Below are positions 17,383-27,040 of a DNA stretch of 64,000 bases, in pieces. Source of the stretch: HK1 sp965221725 (GTDB lineage Bacteria; Pseudomonadota; Gammaproteobacteria; HK1); NCBI GenBank assembly GCA_965221725.1, contig OZ244909.1, forward strand, positions 806,001 to 870,000, read 5' to 3'. The notes beneath the pieces are model-generated. The model saw only the letters and a list, made by a program, of their open reading frames with translations, was not told the origin of the DNA and ran no database searches. Every line of letters starts with the position of its first letter. Position 1 is the stretch's first letter. A program made the translations under genes and the position numbers.

Positions 17383-18594
17383 TTACCGCGAGAGCTCCTC
17401 GATCGCAGCGAGCGCGTGCTCCAGGTCTTCGTCGTCGGTGAAGTAGCCGGGGGCGATCCGCACCGCGCCGTGAATCTGCGCCGTGCCCAGGTCCTCGTGC
17501 ACCAGCGGGGCGCAGTGCAGGCCGGCACGGACGCAGACGTGGTGGTCGGCGTCGAGCATCTCACCGACCTGGGTGGCCGGCAGGCCATCGATGTTGAACA
17601 CCAGCGTCGCGACCCGCGGGCGGTTGCCGCGCGGTCCGTGGACCGTGACCCCGTCCATGGCGTCGAGGGCGTGCCGAATCCGGCGAATGTGCTCGACTTC
17701 CACCGACTCGATCCGGCCGAGCGCGTATCCGCACGCGGTGGCGTGGTCGGCGTCGGCCGGCGCGCCGGGCTGGTCGCGGCCGAGGTCCGCGAACCACTTC
17801 TGCGCCGCGTTCAGCCCCGCGATGCCCGGGATTGATCCGGTGCCCGCCTCCAGGCGGTGCGGATAGGCGTCGGGCTGGAACGCCGAGATCGAGTCGACGC
17901 CGGTGCCGCCGACGCGCACGTGCCGGATCTCCACCCCGTCGGCGACGACCATCCCCCCAATCCCCATGGGACCGAGCAGGCCCTTGTGGCCGGTGAAGCA
18001 CAGGACGTCGATCCCGAGCGCGTCCATGTCGATGGGGATGACCCCGGCGCTCTGGGCGGTATCGACGACGAAGACGGCCCCGGCCTCGCGCGCGGCCGCC
18101 CCGATCTCGGCGAGGTCCTGAACCGAACCGAGCACGTTCGAGCCGTGGTTGACGACCACCACCCGGGTCCGGGACCCGAGCGCATCACGGATCGCGCCCG
18201 GGTCCACGTAGCCCTCGGCGTCGGCCCCCACCCGCGTGACCCGCACCGCGCGGTCGCGCTCCAGGTGGTAGAGCGGACGCAGCACGGAGTTGTGCTCGAC
18301 CCGCGTGGTGACGACGTGGTCGCCGGCCTCGATCAACCCGAACAGCGCGATGTTCAGCGCATCGGTAACGTTCTGGGTGAACACCACCCGGTTCGGGTCG
18401 CCGCGGAAGCCGAAGAACTGCGCGAGCAGGCGGCGGGTCTCGAAGATCATCTGCTCCGCCTCGACCGCGAGGATGTGTCCGGCCCGGCCCGGATTGACCC
18501 CGTGGCTGCGGAAGAAGGCGTCCATGAACCGGTACACCGGCTCGGGCTTCGGCCAGGTGGTGGAGGCGTTGTCGAGGTAGTAGTGCTCTTTCAT
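17383..18594 (-). CDS. Class V aminotransferase, cysteine desulfurase family
   Basis: A 403-residue PLP enzyme. It begins with YYLDNASTTWPKP, has the PLP-lysine region IDVLCFTGHKGLLGPMG (Schiff-base Lys in GHKG), and carries the active-site cysteine in CVRAGLHCAPLVHEDLGT near the C-terminus. This is the arrangement of the short-N-terminus subfamily close to cysteine desulfurases and selenocysteine lyases. It would release sulfur (or selenium) from cysteine (selenocysteine). No Suf or Isc genes are adjacent. A SelD fusion lies about 30 kb away, so a selenium role is possible but unproven. Confidence 0.85.
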   Translation of the reverse strand: MKEHYYLDNASTTWPKPEPVYRFMDAFFRSHGVNPGRAGHILAVEAEQMIFETRRLLAQFFGFRGDPNRVVFTQNVTDALNIALFGLIEAGDHVVTTRVEHNSVLRPLYHLERDRAVRVTRVGADAEGYVDPGAIRDALGSRTRVVVVNHGSNVLGSVQDLAEIGAAAREAGAVFVVDTAQSAGVIPIDMDALGIDVLCFTGHKGLLGPMGIGGMVVADGVEIRHVRVGGTGVDSISAFQPDAYPHRLEAGTGSIPGIAGLNAAQKWFADLGRDQPGAPADADHATACGYALGRIESVEVEHIRRIRHALDAMDGVTVHGPRGNRPRVATLVFNIDGLPATQVGEMLDADHHVCVRAGLHCAPLVHEDLGTAQIHGAVRIAPGYFTDDEDLEHALAAIEELSR

Positions 18595-18797
18595 GGCGAG
18601 ATCCTTGCGCGGAACGGATCGCGGCGCGGGGCACGGAGAAACGGCGGACGGCGGGGACCCCGAAACCGAAGACGGGTCCTGCGCACATTCATGCCGCACC
18701 CGCCCGCCACATTACCGGCCACATTACCAGCCGCATTATCAGGATGGCTCCCGGACGGGCGGCATCGAGGCATGGCGCGACGATGATCACTGCCGCT

Positions 18798-21700
18798 TCA
18801 GGCGGTCGCCGGTGCCCCGGTCGGTGCCTGCGTCGGCCGGCTCGCACCCTCACCGATGCGGAGCAGGCTCGGGAGCAGGATGAGAGTGAACGCCGCGCTC
18901 ACGCACATCCCGCCGATGATGACCGCGGCGAGGCCCCGGTAGAGCTCGCTCCCCGCCCCCGGGACGAGCAGCAGGGGCAGCATCCCGAAGATGCTCGTCA
19001 GCGTGCTCATGACGATCGGCCGAAGCCGCATCCCCACCGCCTCGGCGACTGCGGCGCGCCGGGCGAGCCCCTGGCGCTCCATCACCCGGGTCTGGTGCAC
19101 GAGCAGGATGGCGTTGTTGACCACGAGCCCGAGCAGGATGATGAACCCGATCATGGTCAGCAGATCGAGGGGCTGGACCACGCCGAAGACATCGTTCATC
19201 AGCCGCAGCGCCACCAGGCTGCCGACGGTGGCGAGCGGCAGCGCGAGCAGCACCAGCAGGCTGTCGGTGAAGGAACGGAACAGGGCCGCCATCAGCAGGA
19301 AGAGGATCGCGACGGCGAGCAGGAAGCTCCCGCTCATGCTCCCGAGTGCGGTCCGGAGCTTGTCCGCGGTCCCCGAGAAGCGGATTTCACCGTCGTCGGG
19401 AAGTCGGGACTCGATCTGCGGCACCACCTGGTCCGCGATGATCTCGATCGCCTCCTCGAGCGCCATCCCCTCCGGCGGCGTGACCTGCAGGGTGACGGTG
19501 CGACGGCGGTCGATGCGCCGGATCTCGTTGGGGCCGGCGGTGCGCTCGATCCGGACCAGCTCGCTCACCGGCAGCACCCCGCCCGGCGTCGCGAGCGGGA
19601 TCGAGGCAAGCTCCTCCGGCGTCTCCCAGCGCGGGATTCGGGCCACGATATCGAGGCGCTGCTCGCCGTCGAAGTAGTCGCCCACCCGGAGCCCCTCACC
19701 GAGCGCGCGAGTCACCGCCGCCATCACCTCGCGACTCCAGCCCGCCTCGGCGAGCCGGCGCTCGTCGGGCACGAGCCGCAGTTCGGGCTCGGCCAGCTCG
19801 AGCCCCGGGAACGGACGCACGCGCGCCCCGGGAAGCGCCTGGTTGATGCCGATGAACCCGCCGAGCGCCGCCTCCATCAGCGCTTCGATGTTCCGACTCT
19901 GGATGTCCACGTCGATGGTGTTGCCGGAGCCGAAGCCCCCGAACAGCGAGGCGCGCCGGGCGAAGGCGATGGTATCGGGGAATCCGCGAATGGTCTGGTT
20001 GACGATCGGGATCAGCTCGTCGGTGCGGGCCTCGTCCGCCGTTCGCGCCCCCATGAACACCCCGCGCGAGAACGCGACGAAGAAGTACGCGTCGATCTTC
20101 GGCTCCTGCGTTCCGTCGAGGTACGGTCGCATCCGCTCGGCCACGACCTGCCCCATCTCGTCTTCCAGGTGATCGATGTTCACCCCGGGCGGGGGAACGA
20201 TGAACGCGAACACGAGGTTCCGGTTGCCCTGAGGCAGGTAGCTCGCGCGCAGCGCGAACGGAGATTCCGGAACCGCGGAAGCGAACCGCTCCGGCACCGG
20301 CAGCAGCCCCAGGATGGCCTTCGGCGCCAGGGCGAGCGAGACCCCGAGCGGGATCACCGTCAGCGCCGCGATCCACAGTGCCCGCCGCGCCGGTCCATCG
20401 GTGAGCCGCACGATGACGGTGGTGACGGCCTGTTGCCAGCCCCCCGCCGGCCGGTCCTCCGGTTGCTCGCGGGCGAGCCACTTCGACGCCGCAGCCGGGA
20501 TGACGGTCAGCGCCACCAGCATCGACGCGATGACCGCCATCGCGATGGTGAGCGCGAGGTCGGCGAAGAGCTGACCGGCCTCGTCTTCGAGGAACACGAT
20601 GGGCAGGAAGATGGCGACGGTGGTCGCGGTCGACGCGAGCAGGGCGCCCCAAACCTGCGAAGGCCCCGTGAGCGCCGCCTCATCCGCGGCCATGCCCCGC
20701 TCGCGCAGCCGCACGATGTTCTCCAGCACCACGATGGCGGCGTCGAGGGTCATGCCGACCGCGAACGCGAGGCCCGCGAGCGAGATGATGTTGACCGTCC
20801 TGCCGGTGAAGTCGAGGCCGATGAACGCCGCGAACAGCGAGATGGGGATCGCGATCGCGACCAGCAGCGTCGCGCGGAACCGGCGCAGGAACAGCCACAG
20901 CACCACGATCGCGAGCACGATGCCGAGCCCGAGATTGTTGCGCACCATCTCGATTGACAGATTGATGTAGGTGGTCTCGTCATAGACCTGCCGGAATGCG
21001 AGCCCCGCCCGGGCGAGCGGACCTTCGGCAAGTTCCACCGCCGCGGACTTGAGCCCCCGCATCACCTCCAGCACGTTCACACCGATCTCGCGGTGGGCGT
21101 TCACCGCGATGGTCCGCACGCCGTTGGAGATGACGAAGCTCCTGCGGTCGGCGAGCGCGACCTCGACGTCGGCCACGTCGCGCAGGCGCACCGGTCGGCC
21201 GTCGCGCCACTCCAGAACCAAATCCCCGATGTCTCCGGCATCGAACGCGCCGGTGAACCGCAGCGTGTAACGCCGCTTGCCGACGCTCACGTCGCCGCCC
21301 GAGATGTCCTCGTTGGCGCCGGCGAGACGGGCCGCGACCGGGAGCTGCACCCCGAGGCTCGCCGCGCGGTAGGGATCGACGGTGATGCGCACCTCGCGTT
21401 CGCGCCCGCCGTAGACCTCGGAGCGCGCGACGCCGGGCACGCGTTCGAGCCGGGTCTGGACGACTTCCTCCGCGTAGTCCTTGTAGCTCTGGATGTCGCG
21501 CGGGTTGCCTTCCTCGGTGGTGGCCGTGAACCACGCGATGGCGCGGCTGTTGCCACCCACGGTGTCGATAACCGGCTCGTCGGCGTCCTCGGGGTAGCGC
21601 GGTACGCGGTTCAGGCGGTTGAGCACCTCGATGAGCCCGCGCCGGAGGTCGTGCCCGACCAGGAACTCGATGGACACCTCGCCCTGGCCGCGCTGGGCCT

Positions 21701-21947
21701 GGGAGACGATGCGGCTCACCCCCGGCAGTCCGCGCAGGACCTTCTCCTGCGGCTCGACGATCTCCGCCTCGATCTCCTCCGGCGCGGCGGCGCGCCAGGC
21801 GGTGCGGATGGTGATCTCCGGCCGCTCCACCTCGGGCGTGAGCTGGACGGGGAGGCGGGACAGGCTGATGGCACCGAACAGCAGAACCAGCAGGACCGCG
21901 ACGAGGGTGGCGGTGCGGTTCGACAGCGCGAGGCGCGAGCCGATCAC
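18798..21947 (-). CDS. RND-family efflux permease (AcrB-like)
   Basis: A 1049-residue inner-membrane proton-driven transporter of the AcrB/MexF superfamily, near full family length. The N-terminal helix is followed by LPVQLTPEVERPEITI. The first TM block holds VRNNLGLGIVLAIVVLWLFL and the relay helix GMTLDAAIVVLENI. The second block holds MIGFIILLGLVVNNAILLV. Compared with AcrB the paired Asp of TM4 is reduced to one Asp (DA in place of DD), as in several related clades. The adaptor gene ends inside its first codons (ATGA overlap at 21944-21947), so adaptor and pump form an operon. No outer-membrane partner is on this strand; TolC at 23561 is divergent. Confidence 0.92.
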   Translation of the reverse strand: MIGSRLALSNRTATLVAVLLVLLFGAISLSRLPVQLTPEVERPEITIRTAWRAAAPEEIEAEIVEPQEKVLRGLPGVSRIVSQAQRGQGEVSIEFLVGHDLRRGLIEVLNRLNRVPRYPEDADEPVIDTVGGNSRAIAWFTATTEEGNPRDIQSYKDYAEEVVQTRLERVPGVARSEVYGGREREVRITVDPYRAASLGVQLPVAARLAGANEDISGGDVSVGKRRYTLRFTGAFDAGDIGDLVLEWRDGRPVRLRDVADVEVALADRRSFVISNGVRTIAVNAHREIGVNVLEVMRGLKSAAVELAEGPLARAGLAFRQVYDETTYINLSIEMVRNNLGLGIVLAIVVLWLFLRRFRATLLVAIAIPISLFAAFIGLDFTGRTVNIISLAGLAFAVGMTLDAAIVVLENIVRLRERGMAADEAALTGPSQVWGALLASTATTVAIFLPIVFLEDEAGQLFADLALTIAMAVIASMLVALTVIPAAASKWLAREQPEDRPAGGWQQAVTTVIVRLTDGPARRALWIAALTVIPLGVSLALAPKAILGLLPVPERFASAVPESPFALRASYLPQGNRNLVFAFIVPPPGVNIDHLEDEMGQVVAERMRPYLDGTQEPKIDAYFFVAFSRGVFMGARTADEARTDELIPIVNQTIRGFPDTIAFARRASLFGGFGSGNTIDVDIQSRNIEALMEAALGGFIGINQALPGARVRPFPGLELAEPELRLVPDERRLAEAGWSREVMAAVTRALGEGLRVGDYFDGEQRLDIVARIPRWETPEELASIPLATPGGVLPVSELVRIERTAGPNEIRRIDRRRTVTLQVTPPEGMALEEAIEIIADQVVPQIESRLPDDGEIRFSGTADKLRTALGSMSGSFLLAVAILFLLMAALFRSFTDSLLVLLALPLATVGSLVALRLMNDVFGVVQPLDLLTMIGFIILLGLVVNNAILLVHQTRVMERQGLARRAAVAEAVGMRLRPIVMSTLTSIFGMLPLLLVPGAGSELYRGLAAVIIGGMCVSAAFTLILLPSLLRIGEGASRPTQAPTGAPATA

Positions 21948-23041
21948 CCCGGCGGCTCCGCGTTCACGATCCGCACCGACTGCCCGGGGCGAAGCCGTTC
22001 GCCGCCGCGGATCACCACGCGGTCGCCGGAGGCGATGCCGTCGACTTCGATGAACTCGCCCTGGGCGACCCCGGGGGTGACCGCGACCCGCTCGGCGAGA
22101 TCATTCGCATCGATGCGATAGACGGCGGCGCCGCCGCGACGCAGCACCAGCGCATCGCGGGGCACGGCGACAACGTCGCGCGCCGCCGCGGTGGGGATCG
22201 CGACCCGCACATCCTGCCCGACCGGCCAGGACCGGTCTTCGACCCCGAGGCGCAGCTCGTAGAGCCGCGAGCGGTTGTCGCCGACCGGCACGATGGTGCG
22301 CACGGCGGCGCGTGAGCCGCCAGGACCGGCCTGGAGCGCAAGCTCGCCGCCCTCCTCGACGAACGCGAGCGCCGCGATGGGGATCCACGCCCGGACCTCC
22401 CGCGCGCCGGTGTCGACGATCCGCACCACCACCTCACCGCTGTTGGCCCATTCGCCGCCCTGACGCACGCGCTCGGTCACGATCCCGCCGAAGGGCGCCC
22501 GGATCCGCGTACGTTCCAGGCGCTCCGTGGTCAGCGCCACGCGGGCGCGGGCGGCGCCGAGTTCGCTGCGGCTGATGTCGCGCTCCGCCACCGCTTCCTC
22601 GAGCCGGCTGCGCGTCGCCGTGTTCTGCGTCACCAGCCGTTCCAGCCGATCGACCTGCGCATCGAGGAAGGTGAGGCGCGCGTTCTCGCTGGCCACCGCC
22701 GCCTCGTTCTCCACCAGCGACTGCCGCAACAGGGCATCGTCCATGCGCGCGACCAGGTCGCCTTCGGCAATCGCGGCCCCGACCTCGGCCACCCACTCCA
22801 GCCGGCCGTCCACCTCGGCCGCGACCCGCGCCTGGTTGCGGCTGATCACGGTCCCCGGGTACCAGGTGACGGGCGCGAGCATGCGGCTCTCGGCCGTCGC
22901 CACCACCACCGGGGCGGGGGGTGGTCCCTGCGCGTTGCCGCCGCTCTGGGCAAACGCGGACGAGGGGACGAGTGCAGTCAGCGACACCGCGAGGAGGATC
23001 GAGGCGGCCTCAAGGGCGCGCGGGAAGTGCTCGGAGGTCAT
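21944..23041 (-). CDS. RND efflux periplasmic adaptor (membrane fusion protein)
   Basis: A 365-residue HlyD/AcrA-type adaptor. The signal peptide (ILLAVSLTALVPSSAFA, cleavage before QSGG) is followed by the barrel-sandwich strand GTVISRNQARVAAEVDGRLEWV. A coiled-coil hairpin (residues about 100-160, EAVAERDISRSELGAARARVALTTERLERTRI) and the second lipoyl half (IRAPFGGIVTERV) come next. It bridges the RND permease to an outer-membrane channel. Start 23041 is preferred as it places the signal peptide near the N-terminus; an in-frame Met lies upstream. Confidence 0.9.
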   Translation of the reverse strand: MTSEHFPRALEAASILLAVSLTALVPSSAFAQSGGNAQGPPPAPVVVATAESRMLAPVTWYPGTVISRNQARVAAEVDGRLEWVAEVGAAIAEGDLVARMDDALLRQSLVENEAAVASENARLTFLDAQVDRLERLVTQNTATRSRLEEAVAERDISRSELGAARARVALTTERLERTRIRAPFGGIVTERVRQGGEWANSGEVVVRIVDTGAREVRAWIPIAALAFVEEGGELALQAGPGGSRAAVRTIVPVGDNRSRLYELRLGVEDRSWPVGQDVRVAIPTAAARDVVAVPRDALVLRRGGAAVYRIDANDLAERVAVTPGVAQGEFIEVDGIASGDRVVIRGGERLRPGQSVRIVNAEPPG

Positions 23042-23150
23042 GGCGCGCGGATCATACGCTCTCTCGCGAAGGAGCATCGAGACATTCCTCTCCCCGCAAG
23101 TCCGCGAGCGCGGCATCCGCAACTCGACGGTGCGGAAGTGCCCCGGCTAA

Positions 23151-23337
23151 CCCGGAAATTTCACCGATTCGCGAAGCGAGGGCGCGGAGATGGCTGACTT
23201 CGCAAGGCGAACGCGAGACAGGGCGCGCAGGCGTACCCGCAAGTACGTCGAGCCCCCGGGCCGCCCCCATGTCGCATTCAACGCGGCGAAAGCAGTCGGA
23301 TCCGTGCCCGCAGCCAGGAATCGGTGAAATTTCCGGG
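23151..23337. repeat. Small inverted-repeat element, perfect 20-bp ends
   Basis: The 20-bp sequence at 23151-23170 (CCCGGAAATT followed by TCACCGATTC) is perfectly mirrored at 23318-23337, enclosing 147 bp with no gene. The outer ten bases equal the ends of the element at 6735-6844. CTA occurs on both flanks, which may be a target-site trace. This resembles a MITE-like or REP-like unit. It lies in the 519-bp region between the divergent RND adaptor and TolC genes; the rest of that region shows no gene. Confidence 0.6.
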
Positions 23338-23560
23338 CTATGCCTCGGCCGCTCGGAAATCATCGAGATCGCATGCGGAAACAACGGAAACACGGACCGC
23401 AGAGAGGACGAAAGCCGTGGCGGGCGGGCGCTCGAACCACTCCCGGAGGCGGTCGGCGGCCGTGGCGGTGGCGGCGACGAAAGGGCGGTGGCTCCTTTGC
23501 AGTGAAAACCATTTAAAAACTTCCGATCGAAATTCGATGGTGATGCACTATCATCGAACG

Positions 23561-25264
23561 ATGCCGACGCAAGGACAGGCAGTGCCACCTGAAGGTCCCG
23601 TGGGCGGCCCCGCCGCGCCGGCCTGCGGTCGGAACGCGCCCGCCGGATGCGAACCGGTGGCAGGGGGAGTCGGGGCGGTGGGAGACGGCGCCCGGCGCCC
23701 GGCCGCCGCCCGACGCGATCCACGCGGGAGCGCCCACGCCACCAGCCGCTCCTTCGCTTCCTCCGGGGCCCGGCCCAATCCACGCGGGAGCGCCTCCTTG
23801 CGCGGTCCGCGACCAACCACCTCCCGACCGGGCCCGGGTCTGAGCCCGGGCTTGGGTTCAGGTCCCGGTCCGAGTCTGGCTCTGGCCGTCTCGCTCTTCC
23901 TCGCCTTCCCCGCGCCGGTGCCGGCGGACCGCGCCCCGGAGCCGGATCCGATCCTCATCGAGTTCGACCTGACGCTGGAGGATGCGATCGAAATCGCGAT
24001 GGAGCAGAACCAGGCACTCCTCGACGCCCGCCAGGAACTCCTCGATAATCGCGGAGGAGAGGACGGAATTTCTGCGGCCGAAGACAGATACCGCCCCAAA
24101 TTCTCCGTCTCCTCGGGCCTTAGCCAGGGGGAATCGCAGTCACGCAGTGCAAACAGCACCGCCTCTGCGACACTGCAAATCCCCACGGGCGGCAACTTCG
24201 CGCTGGGTTGGAATGAGGATTGGGAAAACGAGAGCCGGACTCAGAGCATCGGATTCTCCCAGCCGCTTTTGAAGGGCGCCTGGCTCGGTATCGCCAACGC
24301 CTCACTCCTGCAGGACCGGATCGCAGAGCGGCGCAACATCATCGGATTCCGCGAGACGGTGGCAAGGAAGGTAGACGAGGTGATTAGCGCCTACCGGGGG
24401 CTCATCCAGGCGATCCGGAGTGTGGGGATCGCCGAAACCTCCTTGCAGCGCGCCCGGGAGCAGCGCGAGGCGAACCGGGCCCTGATTCAGGTGGGGCGGG
24501 TCGCACCGCGCGAGGCAGTGCGTTCCGAAGCGTCCATCGCCAACCGGGAGCTTTCGCTCGCCCGGACCCGGGATGCTCTCGACGACGCGAACTACACCCT
24601 GATCAAGCTTCTGGAACTCGGCAGCACGGTTCGCATCCGTCCGCTGGAGACGTTGCGCGTCGGACCCGGAGAGGCTGTGGTGGAACCCCCATTTGAAGAG
24701 GTGCTTCGCAGCCACCCCGATTTCCTCCGGGCCATGCTGGACGTCGAGAGCGCCACCATCCGGCAGGCGCAGGCCGACAACGGGCTGCTGCCAAATCTGA
24801 ATCTCAACTTCAACCACAGCCGTAGTTCCGGCGGCGGAAAACCGTCCTCCAGTGTCAGCCTGCGCACCACCATCCCCCTGAACGATCGCGCACCCGCCCG
24901 CGAAAAGGCGCTCGCAGATCAGAATCTGCGCAAGGCCCGGAGGAATCTGGCGGAGACGCGCGAAACGATCCGCCGTAACCTGCGTCAGGCCGTGAACAGA
25001 GTCGAGGTCAACCTCCGGTTGACCGAACTCGCCCGCGGGGCGCGAGATCTTGCCGAGGAAAATCTGGAGATCGAGCGGATGAAGTTCGGCCAGGGTCTGT
25101 CTTCGACCTTCGAGGTCACCGCGTCCGAGGACGCGCTCGTGCAGGCGGAGCAGGCCGAGATCGACGCGATTATCAACTGGCTGAATGCGCGGACGCAGCT
25201 CGACCGGACCTCGGGTAGAACGCTCGAGACCTGGGGCATCGACGCAGAGGCGATGGTGCAGTGA
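23561..25264 (+). CDS. TolC-family outer-membrane efflux protein
   Basis: Outer-membrane channel of the TolC superfamily. From about residue 130 on, the helical repeats are clear: LTLEDAIEIAMEQNQALLDARQELL, a region rich in SVSSGLSQGESQSRS strands, ETVARKVDEVISAYRGLIQAI, and in the second half HPDFLRAMLDVESATIRQAQADNGLLPNLNLNFNHS. The start is uncertain: ATG 23561 gives 567 residues with an unusually long Pro/Gly/Arg-rich leader. TTG 23798 has GGGAG at good spacing and would put the hydrophobic signal (LALAVSLFLAFPAPVPA) near the N-terminus. ATG 23537 is also possible. The stop overlaps the GTG of the next gene (GTGA), so it is co-translated with the adaptor and ABC genes. Confidence 0.82.
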   Translation: MPTQGQAVPPEGPVGGPAAPACGRNAPAGCEPVAGGVGAVGDGARRPAAARRDPRGSAHATSRSFASSGARPNPRGSASLRGPRPTTSRPGPGLSPGLGSGPGPSLALAVSLFLAFPAPVPADRAPEPDPILIEFDLTLEDAIEIAMEQNQALLDARQELLDNRGGEDGISAAEDRYRPKFSVSSGLSQGESQSRSANSTASATLQIPTGGNFALGWNEDWENESRTQSIGFSQPLLKGAWLGIANASLLQDRIAERRNIIGFRETVARKVDEVISAYRGLIQAIRSVGIAETSLQRAREQREANRALIQVGRVAPREAVRSEASIANRELSLARTRDALDDANYTLIKLLELGSTVRIRPLETLRVGPGEAVVEPPFEEVLRSHPDFLRAMLDVESATIRQAQADNGLLPNLNLNFNHSRSSGGGKPSSSVSLRTTIPLNDRAPAREKALADQNLRKARRNLAETRETIRRNLRQAVNRVEVNLRLTELARGARDLAEENLEIERMKFGQGLSSTFEVTASEDALVQAEQAEIDAIINWLNARTQLDRTSGRTLETWGIDAEAMVQ

Positions 25265-27033
25265 GCAACGGTGCCGCCAACCTCTACCGGGCGCTGCTGG
25301 AGAACCTGCTCGACGGGGTGATGGTCATCGGCTTCGACGGGTCGGTGAAGCTCGCCAATGCCGCCGCGTGCCGGATGTTCGGGCTGCGGCCGGAGGCAGT
25401 GGTCGGGCGCCGCTTCGGGGAGATCTTCGTCCAGTTCGAGGAGTTCGACGAGTTCACCCAGATGGTGCTCGACGCGGTTCAGAACCGCAGCGGCGTCGAG
25501 CGGCGGGTGACGCGCGTACACATCGGCGATGCGATCCGGTCTCTCTCCGTCACCACGTCGTACCTGACCACGGCCCGCGAAGAGGCGGCCCCGATGGCGG
25601 TCATCGCGGTGCTCGCCGACATCACCGAAGTCCGGGAGCTGCGCGAGACGGCGCTGCGCCGGGCGCAGATCATCGAGCAGCAGCTCGGCGAACTTCAGGG
25701 CGCCTACCGGGACATCGAAGCCCGCAACGCGGCGCTCTCCCAGATGACGAAGAGGGTCCAGACCGCGCGCGTCGCGGCGACGCTCTTCGTGGTGGGGCTG
25801 TTCGTCGCCATCGGCGTCTGGCATGTACGGCCGCTCGACCTCCTCCGCGATGCCGCCGCCCCGCCGACTCTCGCCGGTGCCGAAGCCGGGGGGCCGGAGA
25901 CGATGCGCACCCTGACCGTCGCGCCCGACACCCTCCGCGAGACCATTTCGCTGCGGGGGTACCTGGCCCCGGGTCGCATGGTGGAGGTAGTCGCTCCCAT
26001 CGAGGGCCACCTGGACGCGGTACACGTGCGCGAAGGCCAGCAGGTGGCGGTGGGCGATCCGCTGGTCGATATGGATGCCGGGCGGATCGAGGCCGAGTAC
26101 CGCAGCGCCCAGATCCAGCACATCAGGGCGCTCGAATCGCTCGAAGCGTTCGAAGACTGGGAAAACGGCACCGAGATGACCAACGCCCGGCGCGGGCTGC
26201 GCCGGGCGAAGATGGCGCTCGAAAGCGAGGAGAGGCAACTCCAGCGCACCAACTTTCTTCTGGAACAGGGGCTCGTTCCCACCTCGGAGCACGAGTCGGC
26301 GCTCGAACGCCACGAGAACCGGAAGATCGAGTTCGAGACGGCTCGTCGGGAGCTGGAGACGACCCAGGCGAAGGGTCGCGGAGATGCGCTCAGGGTGGCG
26401 CGGCTGGAGGCGGAGAACGCACGCGACCGGCTGCGCGAGCAGGAGCGGAAGCTGGAGATGACCGAGGTCCTGGCCCCGATCGCGGGCGTGGTCATTGCCG
26501 CGGAAGGCAGGGACGCCAAGCCCCTCGCCCGGGGCCGGCCGGCCTCGCAGGGAGAGCTGTTGCTCAGCATTGCGGATTTCGATCGGATCTCGGTGCTCAC
26601 GAGCGTCGACGAGGTGGACGTGGGGAAGATCGAGGCCGGCCAGGCGGCGTGGATCTCCGGCCCCGGCTTTCCCGATCTCCGGCTCGAGGGCGCCGTCATC
26701 CACGTCTCGTCGCGGGCCGGCGGCGGCCTGGGGCGGGGCGCGCCGCAGTTCGAGATCGTGGCCGCCCTGGACCGGCTGGACGCGACGAGCCGCGAGCAAC
26801 TGCGGGTGGGGATGTCGGCGCATGTCACCATCGTCGTCCTCGACCGCCCGGAGGCATTGATGGTCCCCATCCCCGCAGTGGAGCGACGCGATGGCGAGAC
26901 GTGGGTGCGGGTCCTCGATCGCGCCACCGGGGTGGTCGAGGAGCGCGCCGTCAAGCTCGGCCTTACCACGCTCGACTCGGTCGAGGTGGTGGAGGGGCTC
27001 GAGGCCGGGGAGGAGATCGTGCTCTCCCGGTGA
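25261..27033 (+). CDS. PAS domain fused to a HlyD/MacA-type periplasmic adaptor
   Basis: A 590-residue fusion. Residues 8-125 are a PAS domain (LLENLLDGVMVIGFDGSVKLANAAACRMFG ... VIAVLADITEVREL). Residues 126-165 form a coiled coil, and 170-188 are the single membrane segment (VAATLFVVGLFVAIGVWHV). From about 215 a complete adaptor follows: GYLAPGRMVEVVAPIEGHLDAVHVREGQ, a long coiled-coil hairpin (250-410) and VLAPIAGVVIAAEG. The PAS domain would face the cytoplasm and the adaptor the periplasm. It starts at GTG 25261 overlapping the TolC stop, and the MacB-like ATPase gene follows 7 bp after its stop. Adaptors normally have no sensor domain, so ligand or redox sensing may gate assembly of the pump (inference). 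Confidence 0.88.
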   Translation: MSNGAANLYRALLENLLDGVMVIGFDGSVKLANAAACRMFGLRPEAVVGRRFGEIFVQFEEFDEFTQMVLDAVQNRSGVERRVTRVHIGDAIRSLSVTTSYLTTAREEAAPMAVIAVLADITEVRELRETALRRAQIIEQQLGELQGAYRDIEARNAALSQMTKRVQTARVAATLFVVGLFVAIGVWHVRPLDLLRDAAAPPTLAGAEAGGPETMRTLTVAPDTLRETISLRGYLAPGRMVEVVAPIEGHLDAVHVREGQQVAVGDPLVDMDAGRIEAEYRSAQIQHIRALESLEAFEDWENGTEMTNARRGLRRAKMALESEERQLQRTNFLLEQGLVPTSEHESALERHENRKIEFETARRELETTQAKGRGDALRVARLEAENARDRLREQERKLEMTEVLAPIAGVVIAAEGRDAKPLARGRPASQGELLLSIADFDRISVLTSVDEVDVGKIEAGQAAWISGPGFPDLRLEGAVIHVSSRAGGGLGRGAPQFEIVAALDRLDATSREQLRVGMSAHVTIVVLDRPEALMVPIPAVERRDGETWVRVLDRATGVVEERAVKLGLTTLDSVEVVEGLEAGEEIVLSR

Positions 27034-27040
27034 TGCGCAG

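Noticed and set aside
18744..20957. Long plus-strand open frame (over 700 codons) opposite the RND permease
   Set aside because: Arg/His/Pro-rich with no motifs; it is the antisense shadow of a high-GC gene with a clear RND family match.
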